DNA of 64,000 bases from an uncultured Chryseobacterium sp. (GCA_913778085.1 CAJYXJ010000013.1:1-64000), one strand, 5' to 3'. Positions 33,471 through 42,139 are shown, counted from the stretch's first letter. Numbers and translations are program-made. Notes: a model not told the origin generated them from the sequence alone.

Positions 33471-34646
33471 TTATTTCAATTGTTTTAATAATTCATTCGC
33501 TAAAGTGGAATCTTTCTGTGATTGGGTGGCGATATTTTTAGACATTTCTGCATAGGTTTTTGCCATCTCTTTATTTCCCGTTAAAAAATAAAGTCTGGCG
33601 AGAATGTAGGTGTTTTCGGAAGTTTCACCCTGCATAACGGATTTTTCGGCCCATTCGGTTGCTTTTTTTAGTGAGGATGGGGTTTTGATATGTTCGGAAA
33701 ATACCCATGCTGCCTTTAAAAGTTCATTGGGTTCAAAGGCTTCAGAATTTTTATAATAAGCCAGGGCTGCCTTTTCATATTCCGGGAAATTGGAATTTTG
33801 CTCGTAATAACTTAACTTGGTCTGGTTGAGCTTTACTTCTGCATCATGCTTCCCTATAAGCGGTTCGGCATTTTTCATAAAATATTCGTCATTGATCTTC
33901 TTGTTCCGGGAATCGATCGATTGCTCCACGATTTTTCCAAGTTTGATCTGGCTATCGAATTCTTTATAGGTTTCTTCAGGTAAGAATTTAACGATATCCG
34001 CTTTTCTGTCTAAGAATGTCTGATAATTTTTATCTTCAGTGGATTTCAGGAAGAATAACAGGAACCCGACCTCGTCTTTCGTAAATTCGTCGGTTTTTTT
34101 CTTATTCTCGAAATACCTTTCGGAAGCCTGCTTGGCAAAAGGATAATCCGTAGAAGAATTAAGCTTCATAATATTGATCAGGAATTCCGGATTTTTTTCG
34201 CCTTGCGCAAAGCGTTCTTTCAATGAGCCTTTTTTATTGTTTGGAGAATTTACATCCTGTGCCATGGTGAGAAACATACTTTCTTCCATATAGCCGAAAT
34301 TCTGCGAAACCACTTCTCCGTCGCCGTTCAGGAAAAGGTAAGTAGGATAGGAGCGTACCCCGTATTTTAAAGCAATATCCCTGCCTTCGCCTTTTTCCAT
34401 ATCAAATCTCGCGTTCACGAAATTCGCATTAAAATAATCTCCGACCGATTTCTGGGTAAAAATATTTCTTTCCATCATCTTGCACGGCCCGCACCATGAA
34501 GCATAGGCATCCAGAAAAACAATTTTCTTTTCCTTTTTTGCTTTGGCAATAAGGTCCTTAAAAGGCAGGTCCTGAAATTGGATGGCTTCCTGGGCAAATG
34601 CTGCTATTGCAGAAAACAGAAATAAACCGGAGACGATCTTCTTCAT
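33471..34646 (-). CDS. Exported thioredoxin-like protein with TPR-like tail
   Basis: 391 residues from ATG 34646 (MKKIVSGLFLFSAIAAFAQ); the frame to 34664 adds six residues before the signal peptide. Thioredoxin fold at about 20-135 with active site W51-CGPC-K (C52, C55) and the cis-Pro loop YPTYLFL. The C-terminal ~250 residues are helical with repeated Ala/Tyr/Glu patterns that suggest TPR-like packing (for example AALAYYKNSEAFEPNELLKA and TYILARLYFLTGNKEMAKTY). It probably acts as a periplasmic thiol reductase or isomerase. It leads an operon with the DUF3575 and small membrane proteins, downstream of the RiPP-type exporter after a 150-bp gap. Confidence 0.85.
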   Translation of the reverse strand: MKKIVSGLFLFSAIAAFAQEAIQFQDLPFKDLIAKAKKEKKIVFLDAYASWCGPCKMMERNIFTQKSVGDYFNANFVNARFDMEKGEGRDIALKYGVRSYPTYLFLNGDGEVVSQNFGYMEESMFLTMAQDVNSPNNKKGSLKERFAQGEKNPEFLINIMKLNSSTDYPFAKQASERYFENKKKTDEFTKDEVGFLLFFLKSTEDKNYQTFLDRKADIVKFLPEETYKEFDSQIKLGKIVEQSIDSRNKKINDEYFMKNAEPLIGKHDAEVKLNQTKLSYYEQNSNFPEYEKAALAYYKNSEAFEPNELLKAAWVFSEHIKTPSSLKKATEWAEKSVMQGETSENTYILARLYFLTGNKEMAKTYAEMSKNIATQSQKDSTLANELLKQLK

Positions 34647-34796
34647 TTTCAAATAAAATTTCAAAAAGCGAAGATACTTATTTTTCAGGTAAATGAATTG
34701 TGATTGATGTGGGATTTATGATTTGTTTTTAATCGGTATACGTTTAAATAGTATGAGAAATGGATCGTCAGTTAATATATTCAGGATAAGAGATGA

Positions 34797-36998
34797 TCAG
34801 TTTCCTAATTCCAGCTGATTCTTTACTAAATTAAAATAATCAGACTTCTTTTCAACGAGAGATTCATGGGTACCCTGTTCTGTAATACTACCCTGTTTGA
34901 GAACGATAATCTGATCTGCATTTTTTACTGTTGAAAGACGGTGTGCAATAACGATTACTGTTTTTCCTTTAAAAAATTCCTGCAGATTATTGTGGATGAT
35001 TTTTTCATTTTCAGCATCTAATGCAGAAGTTGCCTCATCGAATAAAATAAATTGAGGATTCTTATACACTGCCCTTGCAATAAGGATCCGCTGTTTTTGG
35101 CCTCCAGAAATTCCGTTGCCAGAAGCACCGATCTTAGTTTTCAAGCCTAAGGGAAGATCATTAACAAATGATTGTATATTAGCGGTACGTAATGCCATCT
35201 GCATTTTTTTTTCATTGATCATTTCATCGCTTGTTGCAATGTTTCTTTCGATGGAATCCGAAAAGATATGCCCGTCCTGCATGACAACCCCACAGTTGTT
35301 TCTTAGGTCTTTCGGAGATATATCAATAAGGTTGGCATGGTTGAAATAAATTTCCCCGTCTGTAGCATCATAGAATTTTAACAATAGCTTCATGAGGGTT
35401 GTTTTACCACTTCCACTTGCACCTACAATAGCTGTAATTTTTCCTTCAGGAATAAAGAGATTGATATCTTTCAGTACATGCGGAGACTGAGGACCTTCGT
35501 ACTGAAAAGATACATTTTTAAAGTAAATTCCTTTTTCTATACCATTCTGCCGGGTAAATCTTTCGTTCATCAGCGGAAGTAAATTTTTCTGTTCTTCTTC
35601 AGGATGATTCTGGACCTCATTAAGACGGGAAAGGCTGAGTTTCGCTTCCTGCATAGATCTGAAAAATGCAATAAGCTGTCCTACAGGAGAGTTCATCTGG
35701 CCGATGATATAAGAAACACTTAGCAGTGCCCCCAAAGACATGCTTCCATGAACCACAAATGAAGCAGAGAGAAAAATGACGATAATATTTTTCAGTTGAT
35801 TAATGAAATCAAATCCGGAAAGCTGGATCTGGTCAACTTTCAGTATTCTCAAATTGATTTTAAACAGTTTTTGCTGGATTTCTTCCCACTCTTTACGTTT
35901 ATATTCTTCAAATTGATTAAGTTTCATTTCGGAAATTCCGTTTATGATCTCATAAATGGATTCCTGATTTTCACTTTTTTCCTGAAAGCGATAATAATCC
36001 AGCACTTTTAATTTTTTGAGCCAATATAATGACCAGGCGATAGAAAGTGCAGTAAGGGTGAAATAGGTGGCCAGGATTCTGAAATCGTAGCTCCATAGCA
36101 CAATAAAGAAGACGGAAAAAGTAAAAACAGAAAAAATAGTAACCAGGCTGCTTGAAGTAAGAAAAAGCTCGATCTTTTCATGATCCTGTATCCTCTGATT
36201 AAAATCCCCCATAAATTTTGTTTCGAAAAATTTAATCGGAAGGTTCATCAGCTTTTTTAAGAAGTCGGAGATGATATTGATATTCAGGCGGCTGCCGACA
36301 TACAGCATAATCCAGTTGCGGAAAATACCCAAAATAATGTTTCCTGCAAAGAATGCAAGCTGAGCGACAAGAATATACGTAATGATCCCCATGTTTTTTT
36401 TTGATACTCCGTCATCGATCAGTTTTTGTGTGAGAATGGGTAGGGCCAAAGTGCTCACCGTACCTAAAAGAAGGATCAGCGAAAGCCAGATAAACTGTTT
36501 CTTATGTGGCTTTAGATAGTTGTAGAGATAATTCAGTGATATCTTTTGATCCGGAATGTCTTTGCTGTTAAAAAATTCATCGGTAGGCTGTAGTAATAGT
36601 GCGATGCCTTTATCGCTATTTTTCTGCCATGACTTTGTAAACTCTTCCTCCGTTAATTTTAATATTCCGTGTGCCGGATCAGCAATTGTAAAAGATTTAT
36701 TACGAGTAAAAACGGAATTTGAAATTTTTATAAGCACCACAAAATGATTTTGGTTCCAGTGCAGAATGCAGGGTAAAAATTCGTTTTTTAAATCCTCAAC
36801 CGAAATTTGTGTGGCCAGTGTTTCGAAGCCGATTTTCTGTGCGGCATTGTTAATGGCCAGAACCGAAACACCCTCCCTTGATATAAAGGAATGGTCGCGT
36901 AAATACTGCAGACCATATTCTTTGCCATAATATGAAGTGATCATGGCTAAGCAGGATGGTCCGCAGTCCATTTTATCATGTTGAGGAATAAATTTCAT
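34797..36998 (-). CDS. C39-peptidase ABC exporter (PCAT) of the putative RiPP locus
   Basis: 733 residues. N-terminal C39 protease (1-135): oxyanion Q6, nucleophile C12 in DKMDCGPSC, H85 in NQNHFVV and D107 in IADPAHG, all present, so it should cleave GG leaders. Membrane domain of about six helices (165-445). ATPase: Walker A GASGSGKT (526-533), signature SGGQ (631-634), Walker B ILFDE (651-655) and H-loop AHRLST. It removes the leader of the peptide encoded at 38403-38579 and exports the core. Its start codon shares a base with the oxygenase stop (TAATG), so they are translationally coupled. No HlyD-type adaptor or TolC gene is nearby. The protein is complete and probably functional. Confidence 0.92.
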   Translation of the reverse strand: MKFIPQHDKMDCGPSCLAMITSYYGKEYGLQYLRDHSFISREGVSVLAINNAAQKIGFETLATQISVEDLKNEFLPCILHWNQNHFVVLIKISNSVFTRNKSFTIADPAHGILKLTEEEFTKSWQKNSDKGIALLLQPTDEFFNSKDIPDQKISLNYLYNYLKPHKKQFIWLSLILLLGTVSTLALPILTQKLIDDGVSKKNMGIITYILVAQLAFFAGNIILGIFRNWIMLYVGSRLNINIISDFLKKLMNLPIKFFETKFMGDFNQRIQDHEKIELFLTSSSLVTIFSVFTFSVFFIVLWSYDFRILATYFTLTALSIAWSLYWLKKLKVLDYYRFQEKSENQESIYEIINGISEMKLNQFEEYKRKEWEEIQQKLFKINLRILKVDQIQLSGFDFINQLKNIIVIFLSASFVVHGSMSLGALLSVSYIIGQMNSPVGQLIAFFRSMQEAKLSLSRLNEVQNHPEEEQKNLLPLMNERFTRQNGIEKGIYFKNVSFQYEGPQSPHVLKDINLFIPEGKITAIVGASGSGKTTLMKLLLKFYDATDGEIYFNHANLIDISPKDLRNNCGVVMQDGHIFSDSIERNIATSDEMINEKKMQMALRTANIQSFVNDLPLGLKTKIGASGNGISGGQKQRILIARAVYKNPQFILFDEATSALDAENEKIIHNNLQEFFKGKTVIVIAHRLSTVKNADQIIVLKQGSITEQGTHESLVEKKSDYFNLVKNQLELGN

Positions 36999-38335
36999 TA
37001 GTTTTCTTCTTCTAATAACAGATTTTCTGCTTCCTGGATCACTGTATGAGTTTCTCCTACAATCTCAACTCCTTTTTTGTCATAGATCATCGAAAGGAAA
37101 TATAAACCAGCCTCTATTGGCCATTCATTTTCCAAATCTTTTAATAATTCTGATACTTTCCATACTTTATGGGTATTTAAATGATCAACGATGTTTAATA
37201 ATTCCGGATGGTATCTCATCTCTATTTTTGTACCTCTTACATATAAGAAAAGTTGATCTTTTACCTCATCTACTTTGTAAATCATTTTGAACGGCTCGTT
37301 TACATAAATTTCTTTTTCAAGAAGGAACTCATAATTCTCTACATTGTATTTGTCTTCTTTTTCTCTCGATTGTGGAGGAGCTTGCCATCCTGCATTACTT
37401 ACTAATCCATATTTAAACTCATTATAAAAATATCTGAAGAAATCTCTTGCTGATCCGTTAAGAATATCTTCATCAATTTTTAAAATAGATAAAAATTCAT
37501 CAAACGTCTGATTGTTTTCAAGGAAATTATGTTGTGGGCCAATAATTTCTTTATTCACATCTACGTAATCGGTATACAGAGTATTTAAAATCCGGTCGAA
37601 GAATTTTACTTTTGAAGGGTTATTAAACCAGAAGGTTACGCCTATTGATAATTCATCGCTTTTTCCGATATGAAATTTGTCCCAAGGCATAAAGAAAAGA
37701 TCTCCTGTTCCGAAACCATATTTTTCGGCGTGTTCCAGTAGCGGTTCGATTTCAAAATTGTTATGCTTGGTTCCTGTAAGATCTTTGTATTTTTCCTGGT
37801 CCCATATGTACATCGTTTTGTCACCGGGTCCCAGATGGAAATGCAAGACATTTTCGCCTTGATGATCCTGATGTATCCCCAGAGGTGTCCAACCATAATT
37901 TCCGATAAAAACAGTAACATCTACTCCGGTTGCCGGTATTCCGATAATTTCAAGAAGAGGCTCTGTAATGATTCTCAGTTCTTTAGAGATGAAATTTGAA
38001 TGTCTTTCTAAAAAATTGATAATCAATCCAAATTTTTCTTTAAACATTCTATTGCAATATTCTGTTATTTCTTCGTTTTCAAACGGCGGATTTTTATATA
38101 ATTCTTCAATGAAATCTGCATTTTCTTTTCCTTTACCTTGTGAGGGAAAGTATAGCCTGAAACCATCGTGATCTTTTGTTCTGAATCTGTTGATAAGGCC
38201 ATCTGTTACGGCCTCTTTTAGTTTCTTTATCAAATCCTGAGGGATTACATCCTTAATTACACAAGTTTGTGTAAAGTTTTTATTGGTTGCAATAAAGTCC
38301 TGCCAGAAATCTTTATTAAACTCTTTAGTACTCAT
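36998..38335 (-). CDS. JmjC/cupin-type oxygenase, candidate peptide-modifying enzyme
   Basis: 445 residues. A double-stranded beta-helix domain (about 130-245) holds a likely Fe(II) facial triad H155-x-D157 (PLGIHQDHQGENVLHF) and H222 (PWDKFHIGKSDELSIGVTFW). K173 in GPGDKTMYIW is a candidate 2-oxoglutarate ligand. This resembles JmjC/cupin_4 ribosomal oxygenases, which hydroxylate protein side chains (YcfD on an Arg of uL16). The C-terminal region (about 340-430) reads as three short strands (KMIYKVD, QLFLYVRG, TKIEMRY) followed by three helices (PELLNIVDHLN, VSELLKDLE, AGLYFLSMIYDK), a topology shared by PqqD-like RiPP recognition elements. Oxygenase winged-helix domains are an alternative. 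It sits between the precursor and exporter genes, so the precursor is the expected substrate. It is not an annotated RiPP enzyme type that I know. Confidence 0.75.
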   Translation of the reverse strand: MSTKEFNKDFWQDFIATNKNFTQTCVIKDVIPQDLIKKLKEAVTDGLINRFRTKDHDGFRLYFPSQGKGKENADFIEELYKNPPFENEEITEYCNRMFKEKFGLIINFLERHSNFISKELRIITEPLLEIIGIPATGVDVTVFIGNYGWTPLGIHQDHQGENVLHFHLGPGDKTMYIWDQEKYKDLTGTKHNNFEIEPLLEHAEKYGFGTGDLFFMPWDKFHIGKSDELSIGVTFWFNNPSKVKFFDRILNTLYTDYVDVNKEIIGPQHNFLENNQTFDEFLSILKIDEDILNGSARDFFRYFYNEFKYGLVSNAGWQAPPQSREKEDKYNVENYEFLLEKEIYVNEPFKMIYKVDEVKDQLFLYVRGTKIEMRYHPELLNIVDHLNTHKVWKVSELLKDLENEWPIEAGLYFLSMIYDKKGVEIVGETHTVIQEAENLLLEEEN

Positions 38336-38402
38336 ATTTGAATATTTTTGATAGTGAAAAAAGTAATAGAGAAAAATATTTTTTCTCTATTACAATTGTT
38401 AT

Positions 38403-38579
38403 TTATAAACCGATAACACGTTGAACTTGTTGAACTTGCTGAACAATTCTGCGTACTTGCTGTACAACACCGTCAGCTGCTTCGGCGTCACCGAAACCAC
38501 CTCTTAATTGATTTTGCTCAAGTGGAGAAAGAGTTTTTGCCTTTAAGAACTCTTTTGCGTTGAATTTTGCTTTTTTCAT
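38403..38579 (-). CDS. GG-leader RiPP precursor peptide
   Basis: 58 residues, ATG at 38579 to TAA at 38403-38405, too short for an ordinary ORF cutoff. The leader (1-28) begins MKKAKFNAKEFLKAKT and ends LSPLEQNQLRGG, the Bacteroidetes double-glycine pattern L-S-x-x-E-x-x-x-L-R-G-G recognised by C39 exporters. The predicted 30-residue core starts FGDAEAADG and continues as a Gln/Val/Arg repeat (VRRIVQQVQQVQRV) ending IGL. The core contains no Cys, Ser, Thr, Lys, His, Tyr, Trp, Asn or Pro. Hydrophobic residues every third or fourth position (V39, V42, I45/V46, V49, V52, V55/I56) suggest an amphipathic helix, with Arg at 43, 44 and 54. It lies 67 bp upstream of the oxygenase gene and 84 bp after the receptor gene. 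Confidence 0.85.
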   Translation of the reverse strand: MKKAKFNAKEFLKAKTLSPLEQNQLRGGFGDAEAADGVVQQVRRIVQQVQQVQRVIGL

Positions 38580-38614
38580 GATAATGAAAGTTTAAAATGA
38601 TTTGTTTTATGGAT

Positions 38615-38622
38615 CAAAGTTT
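38615..38622 (-). promoter_or_regulatory. Possible separate promoter for the precursor
   Basis: CAAAGTTT on the plus strand is AAACTTTG on the minus strand, one base from TAnnTTTG, in the 84-bp space between receptor stop and precursor ATG. It would allow precursor expression above that of the upstream receptor. Confidence 0.35.
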
Positions 38623-38663
38623 ATCGACATTAGCTCCTTCGCTGGTCTCTTCTTGCAAGAAAA

Positions 38664-41036
38664 TTATTTTGTAATCCTATCGATTTCTTCCTGATTTTTG
38701 GTCTCTCTTTCTTTTACGGTGCCTTCTAATTTGCCACCGAAATTATATGTGATTGCTAACCGGAAAAAACGATTGTCATAATAGTTTTTAAATGTGTTTT
38801 TTAGACCATTGCTATAAGTGGTATATTCTGGTCTGTTGCTGCTTAAAATATCGTTTAGCTGGAAAGATGCGGTCAGCTTTTTTTTAAGCATCAAATATTT
38901 TAATGTTGCATCAAGCTGATTTATTCCGGAGACGTAATTGATATTATCAACGCCTTTACTGCTTATGTTATAGGTAATATTTAATGATAAAGTTTTTGCT
39001 TGATTTAAAGTCACATCATTGCTTATATTTAAATTAGCATTCCAGCCATTTAATTGATTTGGTGTTTCAGGGATATAAGATTTTGAGTGGCTGTAAAAAA
39101 CTGTTCCAGAGATATTTGTAATAATATTCTTACTGATATTAATATTTAAAATTTCACTCAGTCCCAGATCATAAGAATTGATGAAGTTTAAATATTTTAT
39201 TTGGCTTACTTTTGTTTCCTGATCAATAAGTGAAAACTGATTAAATCCATCTTTCAGAAAATTAATGAAAAGTGTACTTATCAAAATACTTTTATAAGTA
39301 TGTGATAACTCGAAATTATCTGAAATTGAAGGTTTTAGTATTGGGTTTCCTTCTGAATAAGTAAAAGGAGAAAGTATCCATCGAAAAGGATTCAGTGCAT
39401 CAAAAGCCGGTCTGTTTATTCGTTTTCCGTAATTGAACGAATAGGTGTTTTTTTCATCAGGGCTGTACACAATATAAAATGTCGGAAAAAATTTAATGTA
39501 ATTGTTTGTGGTTATTATATTCCTGAGTACTGAGTTTCCCTCAAGCTGCGTATTTTCTATTCTCAAGCCAAACTTTGCTTCGACGGGAACCGTGAATTTT
39601 TTACTTGCAGAAGCATATAATGCCTGAGTATTTTCTTTTAGAATGAAATAATCGGTAAGGCCCGTGTTTTCAGTTAAAATATCATCAGCAATGTCGAAAT
39701 GATTATATCTGTTTTTAGTAGTAATGAAAGAAAATCTTGCTCCGTAATTTAAGTTTATACCATCCTCTTTTAAAGGGTGCTCCATATCAATATTCACAGA
39801 ATAATTGCTTACTTTTTGGTTTCCTTTCGCTAACGAATTTTGTAAAGTGTTTCCTTCACTTACTGTTGTAAATCTTCTGTTGGTTTTATCATTGAGATTC
39901 AAAAGATCAAAATCCGCAGATAGTATTCTTCCCTTTTCATCAATATTATAGATAAAATGATAATTGAAAGTATGTAGCCTGTCTTTTATATCCGCTGATC
40001 CTTTCGTATTTAAAGTCGTCAATTCTCCGTTATCAATATCCGTTACGGAATTATCCAGAATTTCAGGATTGGAAAAAATGCCGTTATATTTTAACCCGTT
40101 GGTTATTTTTTTTGATTTATATTCCAGGTCCAGCTTTGTATTGAATCTGTCTGAAAGGTCTTTTCTCTTGTTTGCCGTATTCCATCTTTCGGTAGGGTAA
40201 AAGATGCTGTTGGTTTCTACCGGAGCCGTTTTACCTTTAGTGTAGCCCAGATTGGCTAATAAAGACAGATTATTCTTATTGTAGTTTAATGTGCCACCCA
40301 GACCTCCCGTAGGATAGGTTGCCTGATGGTAGACAGATCTCAAAGAGGTATTCCACGTATCCTTTTTTTGTTTTTTCATGACGATATTGATCAGCCCGGA
40401 ATTTCCTTCTGCAGAGTATTTTGCAGGAGGATTTGTAATTAGCTCAACCGACTTTATATCGTCGGATTTTATGGTTTTTAAATATTCAGTCAAATCATTT
40501 CCTGTAAGCTGAACCAATCGGTTGTCGATCATAATCATTAAGTTTGATTTCCCTGTTATTGAGATATTCTCATTAGCTACCCGTACACCCGGTACTTTTC
40601 CTATAGCATCTAAAGCATCTCCGCCGGAGGCTGCAATAGAGTTCTCAATATTCAGGATAAGGCGGTCTACTTTTCTCTCTATTAATTTTCTTTGATGCTG
40701 AATAACAATACCTTCTATATTTTTTATGGCTTCAATTCTGTAGTTTTTTGTTATGTCACTGCTTACAGTAAGATTTTCACTGAAAACCTTATTTGTATTT
40801 TGAAAAATTTCTATCAGGTAATTGCCCGGTGTTAAACCTTTCATATTATATTCTCCTTTTTCGTTGGTAATGGAAGAATATTTTTGCTGATTTTCTTTAG
40901 TAGCAATTATCTCCAAATCTTTCATCCCAATTCTTGAATCATTGGTAACCACACCTGACAGGTTTTGTGCAAAAAGAGGTATTCCATAGCAAATAAATAA
41001 AATGAATAATAATATTTTGCGCAGCTTCGTTTTCAT
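38664..41036 (-). CDS. Outer-membrane beta-barrel receptor of the RiPP locus
   Basis: 790 residues: signal peptide (ILLFILFICYGIPLFAQ), a CarboxypepD_reg-like domain (25-105, GVVTNDSRIGMKDLEI), a plug (about 120-225 with GGDALDAIGKVPGVRV and YSAEGNSGLINIVMKK) and a C-terminal OMP_b-brl_3 barrel. It belongs to the TonB-dependent-receptor-like outer-membrane beta-barrel proteins common in Bacteroidota, and is frequently found beside GG-leader peptide clusters. It is the first gene of the leftward operon before the precursor, oxygenase and exporter. It could take up the mature peptide, sense it, or help it across the outer membrane; sequence alone cannot decide. Codon usage is markedly AT-rich (many ATA, AAT, TTA) compared with housekeeping genes nearby. 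Confidence 0.85.
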   Translation of the reverse strand: MKTKLRKILLFILFICYGIPLFAQNLSGVVTNDSRIGMKDLEIIATKENQQKYSSITNEKGEYNMKGLTPGNYLIEIFQNTNKVFSENLTVSSDITKNYRIEAIKNIEGIVIQHQRKLIERKVDRLILNIENSIAASGGDALDAIGKVPGVRVANENISITGKSNLMIMIDNRLVQLTGNDLTEYLKTIKSDDIKSVELITNPPAKYSAEGNSGLINIVMKKQKKDTWNTSLRSVYHQATYPTGGLGGTLNYNKNNLSLLANLGYTKGKTAPVETNSIFYPTERWNTANKRKDLSDRFNTKLDLEYKSKKITNGLKYNGIFSNPEILDNSVTDIDNGELTTLNTKGSADIKDRLHTFNYHFIYNIDEKGRILSADFDLLNLNDKTNRRFTTVSEGNTLQNSLAKGNQKVSNYSVNIDMEHPLKEDGINLNYGARFSFITTKNRYNHFDIADDILTENTGLTDYFILKENTQALYASASKKFTVPVEAKFGLRIENTQLEGNSVLRNIITTNNYIKFFPTFYIVYSPDEKNTYSFNYGKRINRPAFDALNPFRWILSPFTYSEGNPILKPSISDNFELSHTYKSILISTLFINFLKDGFNQFSLIDQETKVSQIKYLNFINSYDLGLSEILNINISKNIITNISGTVFYSHSKSYIPETPNQLNGWNANLNISNDVTLNQAKTLSLNITYNISSKGVDNINYVSGINQLDATLKYLMLKKKLTASFQLNDILSSNRPEYTTYSNGLKNTFKNYYDNRFFRLAITYNFGGKLEGTVKERETKNQEEIDRITK

Positions 41037-41238
41037 ACATCAGCATCAGGTTTTATTAATTTAAGAAATGAGTATCATTTTATTCAATCATATTATTAGC
41101 TTCCAAATATTCCAACCTCCTTCCGGTTTACAAGTTTTTAGCAGTTTATAACAGCTGTATTTTTCATTTTTAAAAATCTTGGCTGACACTATCTGATCAT
41201 AATCTGATCTTAAAAAGATTTGTCTTGGTCATGTGAAT

Positions 41239-41246
41239 TATTTTTG
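41239..41246 (+). promoter_or_regulatory. -7 box upstream of the LuxR-type regulator
   Basis: TATTTTTG matches TAnnTTTG, with TTG at about 41220-41222 as a possible -33. The regulator ATG is 90 bp downstream, leaving room for the dyad at 41277-41292 inside the leader. Confidence 0.45.
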
Positions 41247-41276
41247 TAAATTTATATGGATTGATTTATTTAGTTA

Positions 41277-41292
41277 CTACACAATAGTGTAG
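41277..41292. promoter_or_regulatory. Perfect dyad in the divergent intergenic region
   Basis: CTACAC-AATA-GTGTAG: 6-bp inverted repeat with a 4-bp spacer, 45 bp before the regulator ATG and 240 bp upstream of the receptor ATG. The size fits a LuxR/FixJ-type operator. The encoded regulator is the obvious candidate to bind it. No clear -7 box was found for the leftward operon. Confidence 0.45.
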
Positions 41293-41336
41293 AATTTTCA
41301 ATAAAACAGAAAAATCGATAAAAACTAATAGCTAAA

Positions 41337-42104
41337 ATGAATTTTATGAATGAGAATATAAATGGTTTATTTTTCGTTAACAGTATAGTAAACGAGATTT
41401 CATCTGAAAAAAATCATCAGTTAAACGCTTACCTTCAAGTGACCGAAGCCTTTTCAAGGATAAATTATATGAGTGTTTATATAATTGACTATCAAAATAA
41501 AAATTTCGAATATGTATCGGATAATCCTCTGTTTTTATGTGGACATACGGCTGCAGAAGTAATGAAAATGGGATATAGTTTTTACTTTAAATGTGTAAAA
41601 GAAGATGATCTTGATCTTTTGCTTAAAATCAATCAGGTTGGATTTGATTTTTATAATAAAATTCCCGTTGTTGAAAGAAAACAATATACGATATCTTATG
41701 ATTTTCACATGTTAAATAAAAAGAGACCTATTCTTATTAATCATAAATTAACGCCTATTTTCCTTACTGAATCCGGACAAATATGGAAAGCAATCTGTGT
41801 AGTTTCTCTTTCTGCTCATACCAATGCCGGAAACATGACAATTTTTAAAGAAGGTGAAAGCCAATTTTGGCGCTACGATTTTAATGGTGATTATTGGAAA
41901 AATGAGCATAAAATAAAATTATCGGATCGCGAGCTTGATGTACTGATATATTATGCCCAAGGTTATACCATTAATGAAATTGCAGACAAGATTTTCGTTT
42001 CGCCTGACACGGTAAAATTCTACCGTCGGAAATTATTTGAAAAAATGCAGGTATCCAGTATTTCGCAAGCCCTATCATATGTTACAAATCATAAGCTCTT
42101 ATAG
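41337..42104 (+). CDS. PAS-LuxR transcription regulator of the RiPP locus
   Basis: 255 residues; a second in-frame ATG at 41346 is possible. The N-terminal ~170 residues form a PAS-like sensor (YMSVYIIDYQNKNFEYVSDN, MKMGYSFYFKCVKEDDL). The C-terminal 60 residues are a GerE/LuxR helix-turn-helix (LSDRELDVLIYYAQGYTINE then IADKIFVSPDTVKFYRRKLF). There is no phosphoacceptor receiver. It diverges from the receptor-precursor-oxygenase-exporter operon with a dyad between them and shares its AT-rich composition, so it probably controls the cluster. The ligand is unknown. Confidence 0.82.
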   Translation: MNFMNENINGLFFVNSIVNEISSEKNHQLNAYLQVTEAFSRINYMSVYIIDYQNKNFEYVSDNPLFLCGHTAAEVMKMGYSFYFKCVKEDDLDLLLKINQVGFDFYNKIPVVERKQYTISYDFHMLNKKRPILINHKLTPIFLTESGQIWKAICVVSLSAHTNAGNMTIFKEGESQFWRYDFNGDYWKNEHKIKLSDRELDVLIYYAQGYTINEIADKIFVSPDTVKFYRRKLFEKMQVSSISQALSYVTNHKLL

Positions 42105-42139
42105 AAAAAGATTACGGAAACGATTATAAATAAAACAAA

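Noticed and set aside
33471-34646. Thioredoxin-like gene as part of the RiPP locus
   Set aside because: It is separated by 150 bp and forms its own operon with DUF3575; the precursor core has no Cys, so a disulfide enzyme is not needed.
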